DNA of 64,000 bases from Candidatus Woesearchaeota archaeon (GTDB lineage Archaea; Nanobdellota; Nanobdellia; Woesearchaeales; UBA11576). Made by a program: the position numbers and the translations under genes. Shown piece after piece: positions 30,457 to 39,816 of the stretch (position 1 is its first letter; each line of letters opens with the position of its first letter). The stretch lies in NCBI GenBank assembly GCA_018668595.1, contig JABJCP010000031.1:24964-88963 (forward strand), read 5' to 3'. Below the pieces are notes generated by a model, which made no database searches, was not told where the DNA came from, and saw only the letters and a program-made list of their open reading frames with translations.

Positions 30457-30988
30457 TAATTAGACTCTTAATATACATATTATCCATCATTTTTTGATAA
30501 ATATCTGCATTTAGTTCATCTAAACCAAGCAATTCTAACACATCAATCACAACTCTTTCAAACTCATCAATTTTCGAAGCATCATTTGTTAATGCCTCTA
30601 CTTCAACAATCATTCCCAAAAAATCTATTTTATTGAGTTCAATCTTAAGACCTTTAAATGAATAAGTCAATCGTTCTGTTTTTATTCGAGAGCACTTATC
30701 AAATCCTTTAGTCTTCAAATCTAAAATTAAATCATTAAGATTGCATAAACTCTCTTGAGTTTCGGTTTCTTCTCGTGCAACATCATTATAATCTCCAGAC
30801 TTATGTGTAACAACAAAAAAATCCTTGCCTTCAAAAACTCGAATTCTTAAAAAATAAGGTTCTCTAAATAAATAAGATACCATATTTTTAGAATCAACAA
30901 AAATAGCATTTGAATCTAACCACTTTTTTACTCTCTCAAATTCTGCTTCATTTGTTAATAAACTTCGTTTTTCAATTTCATAAGTCAT
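30434..30988 (-). CDS. CYTH-domain protein (class IV adenylate cyclase/ThTPase-like)
   Basis: YEIEKRSLL (ExExK-like), RIRVFEGKDFFVVTHKSG, VEVEAL. Confidence 0.75.
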   Translation of the reverse strand: MTYEIEKRSLLTNEAEFERVKKWLDSNAIFVDSKNMVSYLFREPYFLRIRVFEGKDFFVVTHKSGDYNDVAREETETQESLCNLNDLILDLKTKGFDKCSRIKTERLTYSFKGLKIELNKIDFLGMIVEVEALTNDASKIDEFERVVIDVLELLGLDELNADIYQKMMDNMYIKSLISVEEQKF

Positions 30989-31100
30989 AAAATCAATAAA
31001 AAAAGGTTTAATATATAAAATAAACTCTTAGAACACTTAAAAACCAAAAATACTGATTTTCTATCTCCCAGTAACAAGAAAACTTTTTAAACATATCGTC

Positions 31101-31673
31101 ATGAAATATAATAAATCCAACTATAAAATGGCTGAAATCAAAGAAATCAGGATTCATGGCAGGGGTGGTCAAGGTGCAGTTACTTATGCTCAACTACTTG
31201 CAATTTCATCTTTCTATGAGGGTTTTGAAACTCAAGCATTTCCAAAATTTGGTGTTGAGCGCAGAGGTGCTCCTGTTGAAGCATACTGCAGAATATCCAA
31301 AAAAACAATTAATTTAAGATCTCAAGTTTATAATCCTGAAATTATAGTAGTTCTTGATTCTTCTTTATTAGAATCTATTGATATTTGCAAAGGTATGCAA
31401 AGTGGAGGAATTTTAATTGTTAACACTTCTAAAAAACTTCCAAACGAATATCATACTCACAAAGTTTTTACAGTAGATGCATCTCATATCGCACTTGAAA
31501 TTTTCAAAAAAGATATTGTTAATACTGCAATGCTTGGAGCATATGCATCTGTTACAAAAGAACTTTCATTAAAGTCAATTTTCAAAGCATTAGAAGAAAG
31601 ATTTAAGCGTCGTCCAGATCTTATTGAAAAAAATAAACGCGCAGTTAGTGCAGTGTATCATTTGATTCAATAA
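31101..31673 (+). CDS. porG: Pyruvate/2-oxoacid:ferredoxin oxidoreductase gamma subunit
   Basis: IRIHGRGGQGAVTYAQLLA...FGVERRGAPVEAYCRI; start likely MAEIKEIR. Confidence 0.9.
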   Translation: MKYNKSNYKMAEIKEIRIHGRGGQGAVTYAQLLAISSFYEGFETQAFPKFGVERRGAPVEAYCRISKKTINLRSQVYNPEIIVVLDSSLLESIDICKGMQSGGILIVNTSKKLPNEYHTHKVFTVDASHIALEIFKKDIVNTAMLGAYASVTKELSLKSIFKALEERFKRRPDLIEKNKRAVSAVYHLIQ

Positions 31674-31718
31674 AAAAAATCATCAAATACAAAAATGAGA
31701 AAAATAAAAAAGAAAACA
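31672..31718. repeat. Direct repeat copy A spanning porD start
   Basis: AAAAAAAATCATCAAATACAAAAATGAGAAAAATAAAAAAGAAAACA; near-identical to 33243-33298. Confidence 0.7.
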
Positions 31719-32042
31719 ACAACAAAAAGCATCAAACCTGTGAAAAAAATAAAAAGTAAACCAAAAAAGAAACAGGAACTTAAAATTAGCGTAGGTGCTG
31801 CAGTTCTTACACCTGGCTCGTCGATAAAACATAAAACAGGAGATTGGAGATCTATGTATCCCGATTGGGATAAAAAAAAATGCACTCAGTGCATGGCTTG
31901 TTGGATGTATTGTCCTGATGATTCAATTCCTGTAAAAAATAAAAAACGTATTGAAACAGATCTTGATTTTTGCAAAGGTTGCGGTATTTGTGCCAAAGAA
32001 TGTATTTTTGGAGCAATCGAAATGAAAAAAGAAAAAAAATAA
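31695..32042 (+). CDS. porD: 2-oxoacid:ferredoxin oxidoreductase delta subunit (2x 4Fe-4S)
   Basis: CTQCMACWMYCP and CKGCGICAKECIFGAIE. Confidence 0.92.
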   Translation: MRKIKKKTTTKSIKPVKKIKSKPKKKQELKISVGAAVLTPGSSIKHKTGDWRSMYPDWDKKKCTQCMACWMYCPDDSIPVKNKKRIETDLDFCKGCGICAKECIFGAIEMKKEKK

Positions 32043-32061
32043 AAAAATGAGGAATGAATAA

Positions 32062-33219
32062 ATGCCAAGAAAAGTTATTGAAGCATCAACTGCAGTGGCA
32101 GAGGCTGTAAAATTTTGTAAACCTGCAGTTATTCCTATGTATCCAATTACTCCTCAGACCCATATAGTTGAAAGAATTTCAGAATTCATAAACGACGGGG
32201 ATTTAGATTCTGAAATGATTCATGTTGAAAGTGAACATTCTGCCCTTAGTGCTGCTATTGGATCATCTGCAACAGGAGTAAGAACATACACTGCGACCGC
32301 TTCTCAAGGTTTAGCATTAATGCATGAAGTTTTGTTTGTCGCTTCAGGTATGCGACTCCCTATTGTTATGAATGTTGCAAACCGCGCTTTGTCTGCTCCA
32401 ATTAATATTTGGAATGATCATTCAGATTCCATGGCTGCACGAGATTCCAGTTGGATTCAACTTTATGTTGAGTCTGCTCAAGAAGCTTTTGATACAACTA
32501 TTCAAGCATTTAAAATTGCAGAAAATAAAAAAGTTCTTCTTCCAATCATGGTTTGCCTTGATGGTTTTACTTTAAGTCATGTTTATGAACCTGTGGACTT
32601 GCCTCAACAAAGTAAAGTTAATGGTTATCTTCCAAAATATAAACCCTCAAACATTCTCGACGTGAAAAAACCAGTTTCGTTAGGACCTATTGGTTATCCT
32701 GATTCATTTATGCATTTCAAAAAAGCTCAACAAGATGCTATGGACAATGCACTTAAAATTATAAAAAAATCAAATTCAGAATTCAAAACTAGATTTAAAA
32801 GAAGTTATGGTAATGGTTTGATCGAAACATACAATTTAAAGGGTGCTAAATTTGCAATTGTTTGTGCAGGTTCTATTTGTGGCACTACAAGAGTGGCAGT
32901 TGATGAGCTTAGAAAGCAAGGCATAAAAGTAGGTTTAATAAAAATAAAATGCTTTAGACCATTTCCTAAAGAAGATATTATTGCAGCATGTAAAAAATTA
33001 ACAGGAGTTGCAGTTATTGATCGAGCAGTATCATTTGGTTTTGAAGGACCTATGTTTACAGATTTAAAAGCTGCAATTTTCAATGAAAAAAAGAAACCTT
33101 TAATACATTCATTTATTGCAGGTCTTGGTGGTCGTGACGTCACAAAAAATGATATGCTAACTATATTCAAAAAAATCTCAAAAACTAAAAAACCAATTAC
33201 AGAGTGGTTATTAGATTAA
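32062..33219 (+). CDS. porA: 2-oxoacid:ferredoxin oxidoreductase alpha subunit
   Basis: YPITPQTHIVERISEFI, VESEHSALSAAIGSSATGVRTYTATASQGLALMHEVL. Confidence 0.94.
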   Translation: MPRKVIEASTAVAEAVKFCKPAVIPMYPITPQTHIVERISEFINDGDLDSEMIHVESEHSALSAAIGSSATGVRTYTATASQGLALMHEVLFVASGMRLPIVMNVANRALSAPINIWNDHSDSMAARDSSWIQLYVESAQEAFDTTIQAFKIAENKKVLLPIMVCLDGFTLSHVYEPVDLPQQSKVNGYLPKYKPSNILDVKKPVSLGPIGYPDSFMHFKKAQQDAMDNALKIIKKSNSEFKTRFKRSYGNGLIETYNLKGAKFAIVCAGSICGTTRVAVDELRKQGIKVGLIKIKCFRPFPKEDIIAACKKLTGVAVIDRAVSFGFEGPMFTDLKAAIFNEKKKPLIHSFIAGLGGRDVTKNDMLTIFKKISKTKKPITEWLLD

Positions 33220-33242
33220 ACAAATCAAATTATTTGATAAAC

Positions 33243-33298
33243 AAAAAAAATCATCAAATACAAAAATAAGAAAAATTAAGTGATTAAAAAAGAAAACA
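33243..33298. repeat. Direct repeat copy B, with ATG changed to ATA
   Basis: AAAAAAAATCATCAAATACAAAAATAAGAAAAATtaagtgattAAAAAAGAAAACA. Confidence 0.7.
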
Positions 33299-33318
33299 GA
33301 TATGACAGGTGATTTTCA

Positions 33319-33528
33319 GTGACAGTCCATCATGTAATAACCCAAAGAAATTTAAAAACAATTTGCCCATATTGCAAACAGGATCTTCCGTCAGGAATTT
33401 GGGGCAATAGCTTCCCATCAACACAAGATTACAAAACAATAGAGTGCAAATGTGGCAAAAAAATACAAGTCAATAAAGAATCTATTGAAACAAAAATTAA
33501 ACATTTCCAGACTAAAGAATTAATGTAA
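33319..33528 (+). CDS. Small zinc-ribbon protein between porA and porB
   Basis: ICPYCKQDLPSG...IECKCGKKIQV; start GTG/ATG uncertain. Confidence 0.5.
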   Translation: MTVHHVITQRNLKTICPYCKQDLPSGIWGNSFPSTQDYKTIECKCGKKIQVNKESIETKIKHFQTKELM

Positions 33529-33534
33529 AAAAAA

Positions 33535-33699
33535 TTACTGCAGTGGTATATTATTTGAACAGGCACTGATCAATTTGTTCGAGCGTAGCTCGATGGTGTC
33601 AGTAACTTGTTACTGATGTGCTACGTAAGAACTGCCGATTTATGTAGGCAGTTCGTCGAGATGTCATACGCCACAGGCGATGATTGATTACCTCAGTAA
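33535..33699 (+). ncRNA. Multi-hairpin intergenic element, copy 2
   Basis: TTACTG/CAGTAA closing stem enclosing TCGAGCgtaGCTCGA, CAGTAACTTGTTACTG, GAACTGCC/GGCAGTTC, CGCCacaGGCG; core shared with 26950-27118. Confidence 0.65.
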
Positions 33700-33732
33700 T
33701 TTATTTTAAAAAAAAAAAGTTAACAAAAAAAA

Positions 33733-35754
33733 ATGAGTCCACAAAAAGAAAAACTAATAAACGCAATTCCTGAAAAAGAATATTTTGCCCAAGGACATAC
33801 TGCATGTGCGGGTTGTGCAACACCAATTATCATGAGACATGCCTTAAAAGCAGCAGGTAAAAACACAGTAGTTGTAAATGCTACAGGTTGTTTAGAAGTT
33901 TTCTCAAGTCCATATCCTACAACGTCTTGGAGAGTTCCTTGGATTCACGCAGCTTTTGAAAATGCAGCAGCAGTGGGTTCTGGTGTAGAGCGCGCATTAA
34001 AAAAATTAAATAAAAAAGATACTAATATTTTAATCGTGGGCGGCGATGGAAGTACGTTTGATATTGGTTTTCAAGCACTTTCTGGAGCTGCAGAAAGAGG
34101 TCATAATTTTTGTTATATTTGTTATGATAATGAAGCTTATATGAATTGTTTAAGTTTAGATAGTTTAATAATGACTAAACAGGGCCTTAAGCGAATAACT
34201 GAAATTAAAAAAGGCGATGTCGTTTATGCATTCAATCAAAAAAATCACACATTAGTTTTGAAAAAATGCACAGGTGTTTTTGATAATGGAATTAAACCAG
34301 TTTATGAGTTGTCTACATTACACCATTCTATTAAAGCAACAAGTAATCATCCATTCTTAACACTTAAAAGACAAGGAAGAGGTAAAGAAAGTTTTTTTGC
34401 ATGGAAACAATTAGGTCAACTAAAAAAAGACGATGAGATAGTTGTATTAAATAAATTAAATTTGGGAAAAAGTTATGAATTTAAAAAATTAAAATATTCT
34501 AAAAAAGGAGATTACAAAGTAAACAAAATAAATGAACTTAAAATACCTAAAAAAAGTACGCCTGAATTAATGGAATTATTAGGTCTTTATGTAGGTGATG
34601 GCTGGACTAGAACTCATAAAGCAGAAGTAGGATTCGCATTACCTAAAAACACTAAAGGAAGTAATAAATTAAAAATTTTACATAAAAAATTATTTGGAAA
34701 AGAACTTATTCAAAAAGAAAAGATATATGTATATATTTATTCGGTTAATTTTGCTAAATTTATCGATTCATTAGGTTTTGGTAAAGGCGCAAAAAATAAA
34801 CTTATTCCTGACTGGGTTTTCACTCTACCTCAAAAAGAAAAAGAAGCATTTGTAAACGGATTAATGCTTTCTGATGGATATATAATTAATAAAAGTCACA
34901 GATATGTTTCTGCAAGTTATGATTTACTCAAGACATTGAGATTATTATTACAAACAATGAATTATCGCGTTGGGAAAATTCATCAACAAACCAAAAAGAA
35001 AGGAACTCATGTTGTATATAGACAATTATTAGAAGATTCCACATATGGATATATATGTTTCAGTAAAAACAAAAAACCAAATACTAACAAATATCTCTCT
35101 CAAACAAAACAAAGAAATTTTTTAGCTGACAATAAATGGTTCAATACTGAAAAAGTAATATCAATAAAACTAATTAAACATGAGCCAACTCTTGATTTAA
35201 GAGTTGAAGGTGAACATAACTTTATTGCAGACGGTATTGTAGTTCATAACACGGGAATTCAGCGCTCAGGAGCAACCCCTAAGTTTGCATCAACTACAAC
35301 AAGTCCTCTTGGTAAAAAAGTTCATGGTAAAACTGAATTTAAAAAAGATATGCCCTTCATAATGGCAGCTCACAAGGCATACGTTGCAGTAACTAATGTT
35401 GCGTTCCCTCATGATCTTATTAAAAAAATAAAAAAAGGATTAGAATTTGATGGGCCTGCATATATTCAAGTTTTTTCGCCATGTACAACAGGCTGGAAAT
35501 TCCCTCCTGCAATAACTATTGAACTTGCAAAACTTGCTTTTAAAACAAGAATTTATCCTATGTATGAAATTGAGAATGGAGTTCTAAGACTTAGTCGTAA
35601 ACCATCAAATCATTTTCCTGTCGAGAATTATCTTAAACTCCAAGGAAGATTTCGTGGACTCACTGAAAAAGAAGCAAGAGAAATTCAAGAATTTGTTGAT
35701 GAAGAATGGGAGCGTTTAGAAAAACTTGATGAATACAAATTGAAATTGTTTTAA
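33733..35754 (+). CDS. porB: 2-oxoacid:ferredoxin oxidoreductase beta subunit (TPP-binding), intein-containing
   Basis: [48 protein letters not shown]|...|[10 protein letters not shown]; extein halves flank a 368-aa intein. Confidence 0.95.
   Translation: MSPQKEKLINAIPEKEYFAQGHTACAGCATPIIMRHALKAAGKNTVVVNATGCLEVFSSPYPTTSWRVPWIHAAFENAAAVGSGVERALKKLNKKDTNILIVGGDGSTFDIGFQALSGAAERGHNFCYICYDNEAYMNCLSLDSLIMTKQGLKRITEIKKGDVVYAFNQKNHTLVLKKCTGVFDNGIKPVYELSTLHHSIKATSNHPFLTLKRQGRGKESFFAWKQLGQLKKDDEIVVLNKLNLGKSYEFKKLKYSKKGDYKVNKINELKIPKKSTPELMELLGLYVGDGWTRTHKAEVGFALPKNTKGSNKLKILHKKLFGKELIQKEKIYVYIYSVNFAKFIDSLGFGKGAKNKLIPDWVFTLPQKEKEAFVNGLMLSDGYIINKSHRYVSASYDLLKTLRLLLQTMNYRVGKIHQQTKKKGTHVVYRQLLEDSTYGYICFSKNKKPNTNKYLSQTKQRNFLADNKWFNTEKVISIKLIKHEPTLDLRVEGEHNFIADGIVVHNTGIQRSGATPKFASTTTSPLGKKVHGKTEFKKDMPFIMAAHKAYVAVTNVAFPHDLIKKIKKGLEFDGPAYIQVFSPCTTGWKFPPAITIELAKLAFKTRIYPMYEIENGVLRLSRKPSNHFPVENYLKLQGRFRGLTEKEAREIQEFVDEEWERLEKLDEYKLKLF
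34147..35250 (+). mobile_element. Intein with LAGLIDADG-like homing endonuclease motifs in porB
   Basis: Begins [17 protein letters not shown], HxxTSNHPF-type block B ([12 protein letters not shown]), [10 protein letters not shown] and [11 protein letters not shown], ends [20 protein letters not shown]. Confidence 0.95.
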
Positions 35755-35793
35755 AAAATTAACCCTAGTTCTATTTATAATTTTTAATTATCT

Positions 35794-36159
35794 TCAATTC
35801 CCAAAACCTATCAGTACAACACTTAATATAATAACAACCACTCCTGCCCATTTCATTTTATTCATTTTCTCGCCCAGGTATTTGACTGAAAATATACTTG
35901 ACCACACATATTGTAATGCGATAAAGGGATACAAAACAGAAAGTTCTCCAAATTTAAATGCAGTAAGAACTAATAGCATACTTATGCCATGACATCCTAT
36001 TCCCAAGACTGCTTTATTTCTAATCAAATCAATAAAACGCAGCTTAAATTCATCTGCACCCATTTTCATAAGTAATGCTCCAAGTCCTGCAAAAAATGAT
36101 GCAACACATATTAGCAATATAGTCCAAATAGGCGTATATAGAGGAATTATCGCAGTCAT
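35794..36159 (-). CDS. Small EamA/SMR-like 4-TM transporter half
   Basis: Four hydrophobic helices; GELSVLYPFIALQYVWSSIFSVKYLGEKMN. Confidence 0.75.
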   Translation of the reverse strand: MTAIIPLYTPIWTILLICVASFFAGLGALLMKMGADEFKLRFIDLIRNKAVLGIGCHGISMLLVLTAFKFGELSVLYPFIALQYVWSSIFSVKYLGEKMNKMKWAGVVVIILSVVLIGFGN

Positions 36160-36536
36160 TTTAGGGTTATCCTCTTTTTTTCTTTTGATCCTAGTCCAAT
36201 TAGAATTATCCCAATAATTATTCCTACAACTCCAATTATTTTGTAAATATTAATTATTTCATTCAAAAAAACGCTTGAGAAAATTATTACCCATACAAAA
36301 CTTAATGAATAAAATGGAAACAACACTGAAAGCTCGCCATGTCTAAATGCAAATATTAAAAGTCCTGCACCAATCCCATACAAAAACATCCCTAATAAAA
36401 GAGGGTAATTAGTAAGGATAGAAAACAATTCTAATACAAATTTGTTCATGCCTATTTTAAGAAATAATGATGCTGTCGAAGTTATTACAGTGCTAAAAAT
36501 AATTATTAATATTGCCCACCACTTTGTTTTTATCAT
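36156..36536 (-). CDS. Small EamA/SMR-like 4-TM transporter half (paralog)
   Basis: GELSVLFPFYSLSFVWVIIFSSVFLNEIIN; overlaps next gene by 4 nt. Confidence 0.75.
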   Translation of the reverse strand: MIKTKWWAILIIIFSTVITSTASLFLKIGMNKFVLELFSILTNYPLLLGMFLYGIGAGLLIFAFRHGELSVLFPFYSLSFVWVIIFSSVFLNEIINIYKIIGVVGIIIGIILIGLGSKEKKRITLK

Positions 36537-36599
36537 ATTACAAAAAACTGAAAATGTTAAAATACAAAAATTATAAAAATCATAAACAATTTATTTTAT

Positions 36600-38426
36600 T
36601 TACTTCTTTAATAAAATTTCTACTACTGCAGCATATGCAGGTCCTGTAATAAACACTCCTATTGATACTCCAATAATTGTTGTTAGTGCAAATCCTTTTA
36701 TGATTCCTGCTCCTGCAAAAAGTAAGGGTAACATTGCAACAACTGTTGTAAAGTATGCACCCATTATAATAAAGAATGCTCTTTTAATTCTTTCTTTCCA
36801 GCTTGATCCCTTTAATTCTCCTCTTAAAGTTTCATCTGTAATTACAATTTGATCGTCTACGCCTGTTCCTACTGCAACTATTATTCCTGCAATTGCTGCT
36901 AAGTCTAGGTTCCATTGTATTAATGCTGCAAGTCCTAAAAGTAATACTACTTCTGAAAACATAGTAAATAACATAGGCACTGCTACTTTCCATTCTCTAT
37001 ATCTAATGAATACTACTAATGCAACTGCACAAATTGCAAGTATTGCAATAAGAATTGCATTCTTAACAAATTCATTTCCAAGTACTGGAGATATTTCATC
37101 TGTTTTTACAATATTTAATTTAATTGGTAAACTTCCTGTAATTAAAACTGTTTGTAGTTTTTTCATACTTGCAAGTGTATCTATTACTGCTTCTTGTTGT
37201 GTTGCTCCAACTCCACTTCCACTAATTTGTATATCTGTTGCAGCTCGTCCTCTTAAGCTTGCTCCAATTTTTAGTGTGTCTACTTCAGAATCATCTAGGT
37301 ATAAAACTAAATCTTCGCTTAAGTATTCTTCATTTCCCTCTCCTACAACAATATCGAGTTTTGCAGTTTCATCTGCTTGTCTTTTTGCAGACTCAGGAGA
37401 TAATGCGATTGAGAATCTAAAAAAACAAACCCAAGACTCTTCATTTCCTGCTTGTCCACATGCTCTCATTGGATCTAGTCCACTACAATCTGCAGTTCTA
37501 CAAACGTGAGTTACATCTTTTCCTCCCTTAAAGACAGATGCATTACCAATTTTTGCTTCGAATTTTCCTTGTTTTGATAGAAGGTCTTTTACATCTTCTT
37601 TTTTTGCTCCTGCAATTTCAACTGCAATGTATTGATTTCCTTTTCCTAAAGGAGGAGGCAAGTCTTTTGTTTCTCTAACTACAATATCAGTTAATCCATA
37701 TACATTTAATCGTTCTTTTAAATTTGAAAGTAAGATGTCCATTTCATCAACAGAAACTTTTCGTTCAGGTTGTAAAAGTACTCTTGTTCCACCACTAAGA
37801 TCTAATCCTTTTCTTACATTTGTTGTTGGTGCTTGGTAAACTGATAAGCCTACATCTTTTGCTCCAATCACATTTTTTATAATAACCGGTGTTTCTATTT
37901 CTTCTATAACAATAACTTCTGATGTTAAATACATTCCAGTTTCATTTTCTACTATTTCTCCAAGAAGATTTCCTTCTTCATTATAATAGTCTTCAGGAAT
38001 AAAATCTTCTGATTCAATTTGAATTGTCTCAATGGTTGACGTTTCAACTTCTGTTATTTGTGTTTCGCCAGTATTAATTTGTTCATATTCAGGTTCTACA
38101 ATTAATTTGTATGTGCTTTCTGTTGTTTTAATTTGAATTGTTTTATTAGGTTCGAAACCTAACATTAAATCATAATAATCTTTTTCATTATAGATTCTTT
38201 GATTATTTAAAGATAAAATAACTTCTTTGGACATAGGTGTTGATTTTGCACTAGGATTTGATATTCCTGCCCAACTTGCAGTACTATTTGTTGCTACACT
38301 TCTTATTGCAACTCCATCTGCCATAAAGTTAGGATGTATTGCAACAATTGCTAATATAACTGCAATTACTAAAACAATAACTCTAACATTCTTGAATATG
38401 TCTTTTAATGCTTGTATAAAACTCAT
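36600..38426 (-). CDS. secD: Protein export protein SecD
   Basis: LDLSGGTRVLLQPE, AGIIVAVGTGVDDQIVITDE, GFALTTIIGVSIGVFITGPAYA. Confidence 0.93.
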   Translation of the reverse strand: MSFIQALKDIFKNVRVIVLVIAVILAIVAIHPNFMADGVAIRSVATNSTASWAGISNPSAKSTPMSKEVILSLNNQRIYNEKDYYDLMLGFEPNKTIQIKTTESTYKLIVEPEYEQINTGETQITEVETSTIETIQIESEDFIPEDYYNEEGNLLGEIVENETGMYLTSEVIVIEEIETPVIIKNVIGAKDVGLSVYQAPTTNVRKGLDLSGGTRVLLQPERKVSVDEMDILLSNLKERLNVYGLTDIVVRETKDLPPPLGKGNQYIAVEIAGAKKEDVKDLLSKQGKFEAKIGNASVFKGGKDVTHVCRTADCSGLDPMRACGQAGNEESWVCFFRFSIALSPESAKRQADETAKLDIVVGEGNEEYLSEDLVLYLDDSEVDTLKIGASLRGRAATDIQISGSGVGATQQEAVIDTLASMKKLQTVLITGSLPIKLNIVKTDEISPVLGNEFVKNAILIAILAICAVALVVFIRYREWKVAVPMLFTMFSEVVLLLGLAALIQWNLDLAAIAGIIVAVGTGVDDQIVITDETLRGELKGSSWKERIKRAFFIIMGAYFTTVVAMLPLLFAGAGIIKGFALTTIIGVSIGVFITGPAYAAVVEILLKK

Positions 38427-38449
38427 TTTGATCGTATCAAACTCCTAAA

Positions 38450-39568
38450 TTAATCTTGTCTATCTCCTTTTTTCTCAATATAATATCTGAGTATTGCTGC
38501 GTTTTGAAGCCAGGTATTAATAATATCTACCAATAAACCAATTATTAATATAAGCATTATTTGTTTTAATACTTCTGATGGTGTAAAAATAAATGCAATT
38601 GTTAGTGCAGACAATGTTGTTAAATTCATAGTTAATCCTGTTTTTGCAGCACCTATAACTCTGTCAAATACACTTCCTTCTTTTCGTTTAATAACTCTAG
38701 TTGTTAATAATATATCAGTATCTACACTATAACCAATTAACATTAAAAATGCTGCAATTCCTGCAGTGCTTAATTTAATACCTATCAAATCAATTATAGC
38801 CAGAGTAATTATCATATCACTAAAAGCTGCTAAAATTACTGCCAAACTTGGAACTGCTGTTCTAAAATAAATAAATACAACAAGCCCCATAAAAATAAAT
38901 GCTAAAAGTAATGCTGTTAGAATTTCTCTAAAAAAGCTTTGTCCTAAACTTGATCCTATTGTTTCAACAGTATAATCTTGTTGTTCTAAATTTAAGTGTA
39001 ATTTAATTGTATTAACTAATGAGTTTGTATCTACATCTGATGCGTCTATTATAATTCCTATTTGATTTCCAGCTTCAGAAAGCGATCGGACAGCAACATC
39101 AGATCCAGGTAATAAATTAAGTAATTCTTTTTCTAACAAATCATTACTAACAGAATCAAATTGTTCATTGAATGGAACTGTTACTGTAACTCCTCCTTTC
39201 AAACTTACTCCTTTGTTTACAAATTCTCCAGTAATTGCAAAATTTGCTCCAATTATAATAAATGCTAACACTAACATAATTACAGGAATAAGAAATAATT
39301 TTTTGTATTGATATTCATAAATATGTAATATTTTATTTATAAATTTTGATTCTGATTTTACAGAATGTGCTGAGTGAGTATACTGAGATTTTCCGTTTAC
39401 TTTGCCAGTTACTTTTCCTTTTAATGTTCCTTTTAATTTCCCACTAGCACCTTTAGAATCAGCTAATTTAGATGAATCATCAGAAGTTACTAAACCTGTA
39501 TTGGTTTCGCCTTTGACATATCTTGCTCCTTTCTGTCGCAGTAGTTTACGTTCTCTTCTAGATACCAT
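38450..39568 (-). CDS. secF: Protein export protein SecF
   Basis: GVSLKGGVTVTVP, FLMLIGYSVDTDILLTTRVIKRKEGS. Confidence 0.93.
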   Translation of the reverse strand: MVSRRERKLLRQKGARYVKGETNTGLVTSDDSSKLADSKGASGKLKGTLKGKVTGKVNGKSQYTHSAHSVKSESKFINKILHIYEYQYKKLFLIPVIMLVLAFIIIGANFAITGEFVNKGVSLKGGVTVTVPFNEQFDSVSNDLLEKELLNLLPGSDVAVRSLSEAGNQIGIIIDASDVDTNSLVNTIKLHLNLEQQDYTVETIGSSLGQSFFREILTALLLAFIFMGLVVFIYFRTAVPSLAVILAAFSDMIITLAIIDLIGIKLSTAGIAAFLMLIGYSVDTDILLTTRVIKRKEGSVFDRVIGAAKTGLTMNLTTLSALTIAFIFTPSEVLKQIMLILIIGLLVDIINTWLQNAAILRYYIEKKGDRQD

Positions 39569-39816
39569 TTCTACTCTTTCAAAATTGGGGTTATTAATAA
39601 AGGTTTCTAATCATTTTAATTAATCAGATAAATAGATCTATATAGGGAATTAGACAAACACCTGCACATTAGAAAGCTTTAAAAACCATTTTTTAAAAGT
39701 TTTGTAATCTAAAATCAATATGAAGAATATAAACAAATATAAATGAATAAAAATGAATAGTAAATGAATAATATACACAAAATTAAAAAACAAAATATAA
39801 TCTAAATTGATTAAAT

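Noticed and set aside
32805-33170. 121-aa ORF opposite porA
   Set aside because: Antisense shadow of porA.
37006-37509. 167-aa ORF opposite secD
   Set aside because: Antisense shadow of the well-supported SecD gene; composition reflects reverse-complement codons.
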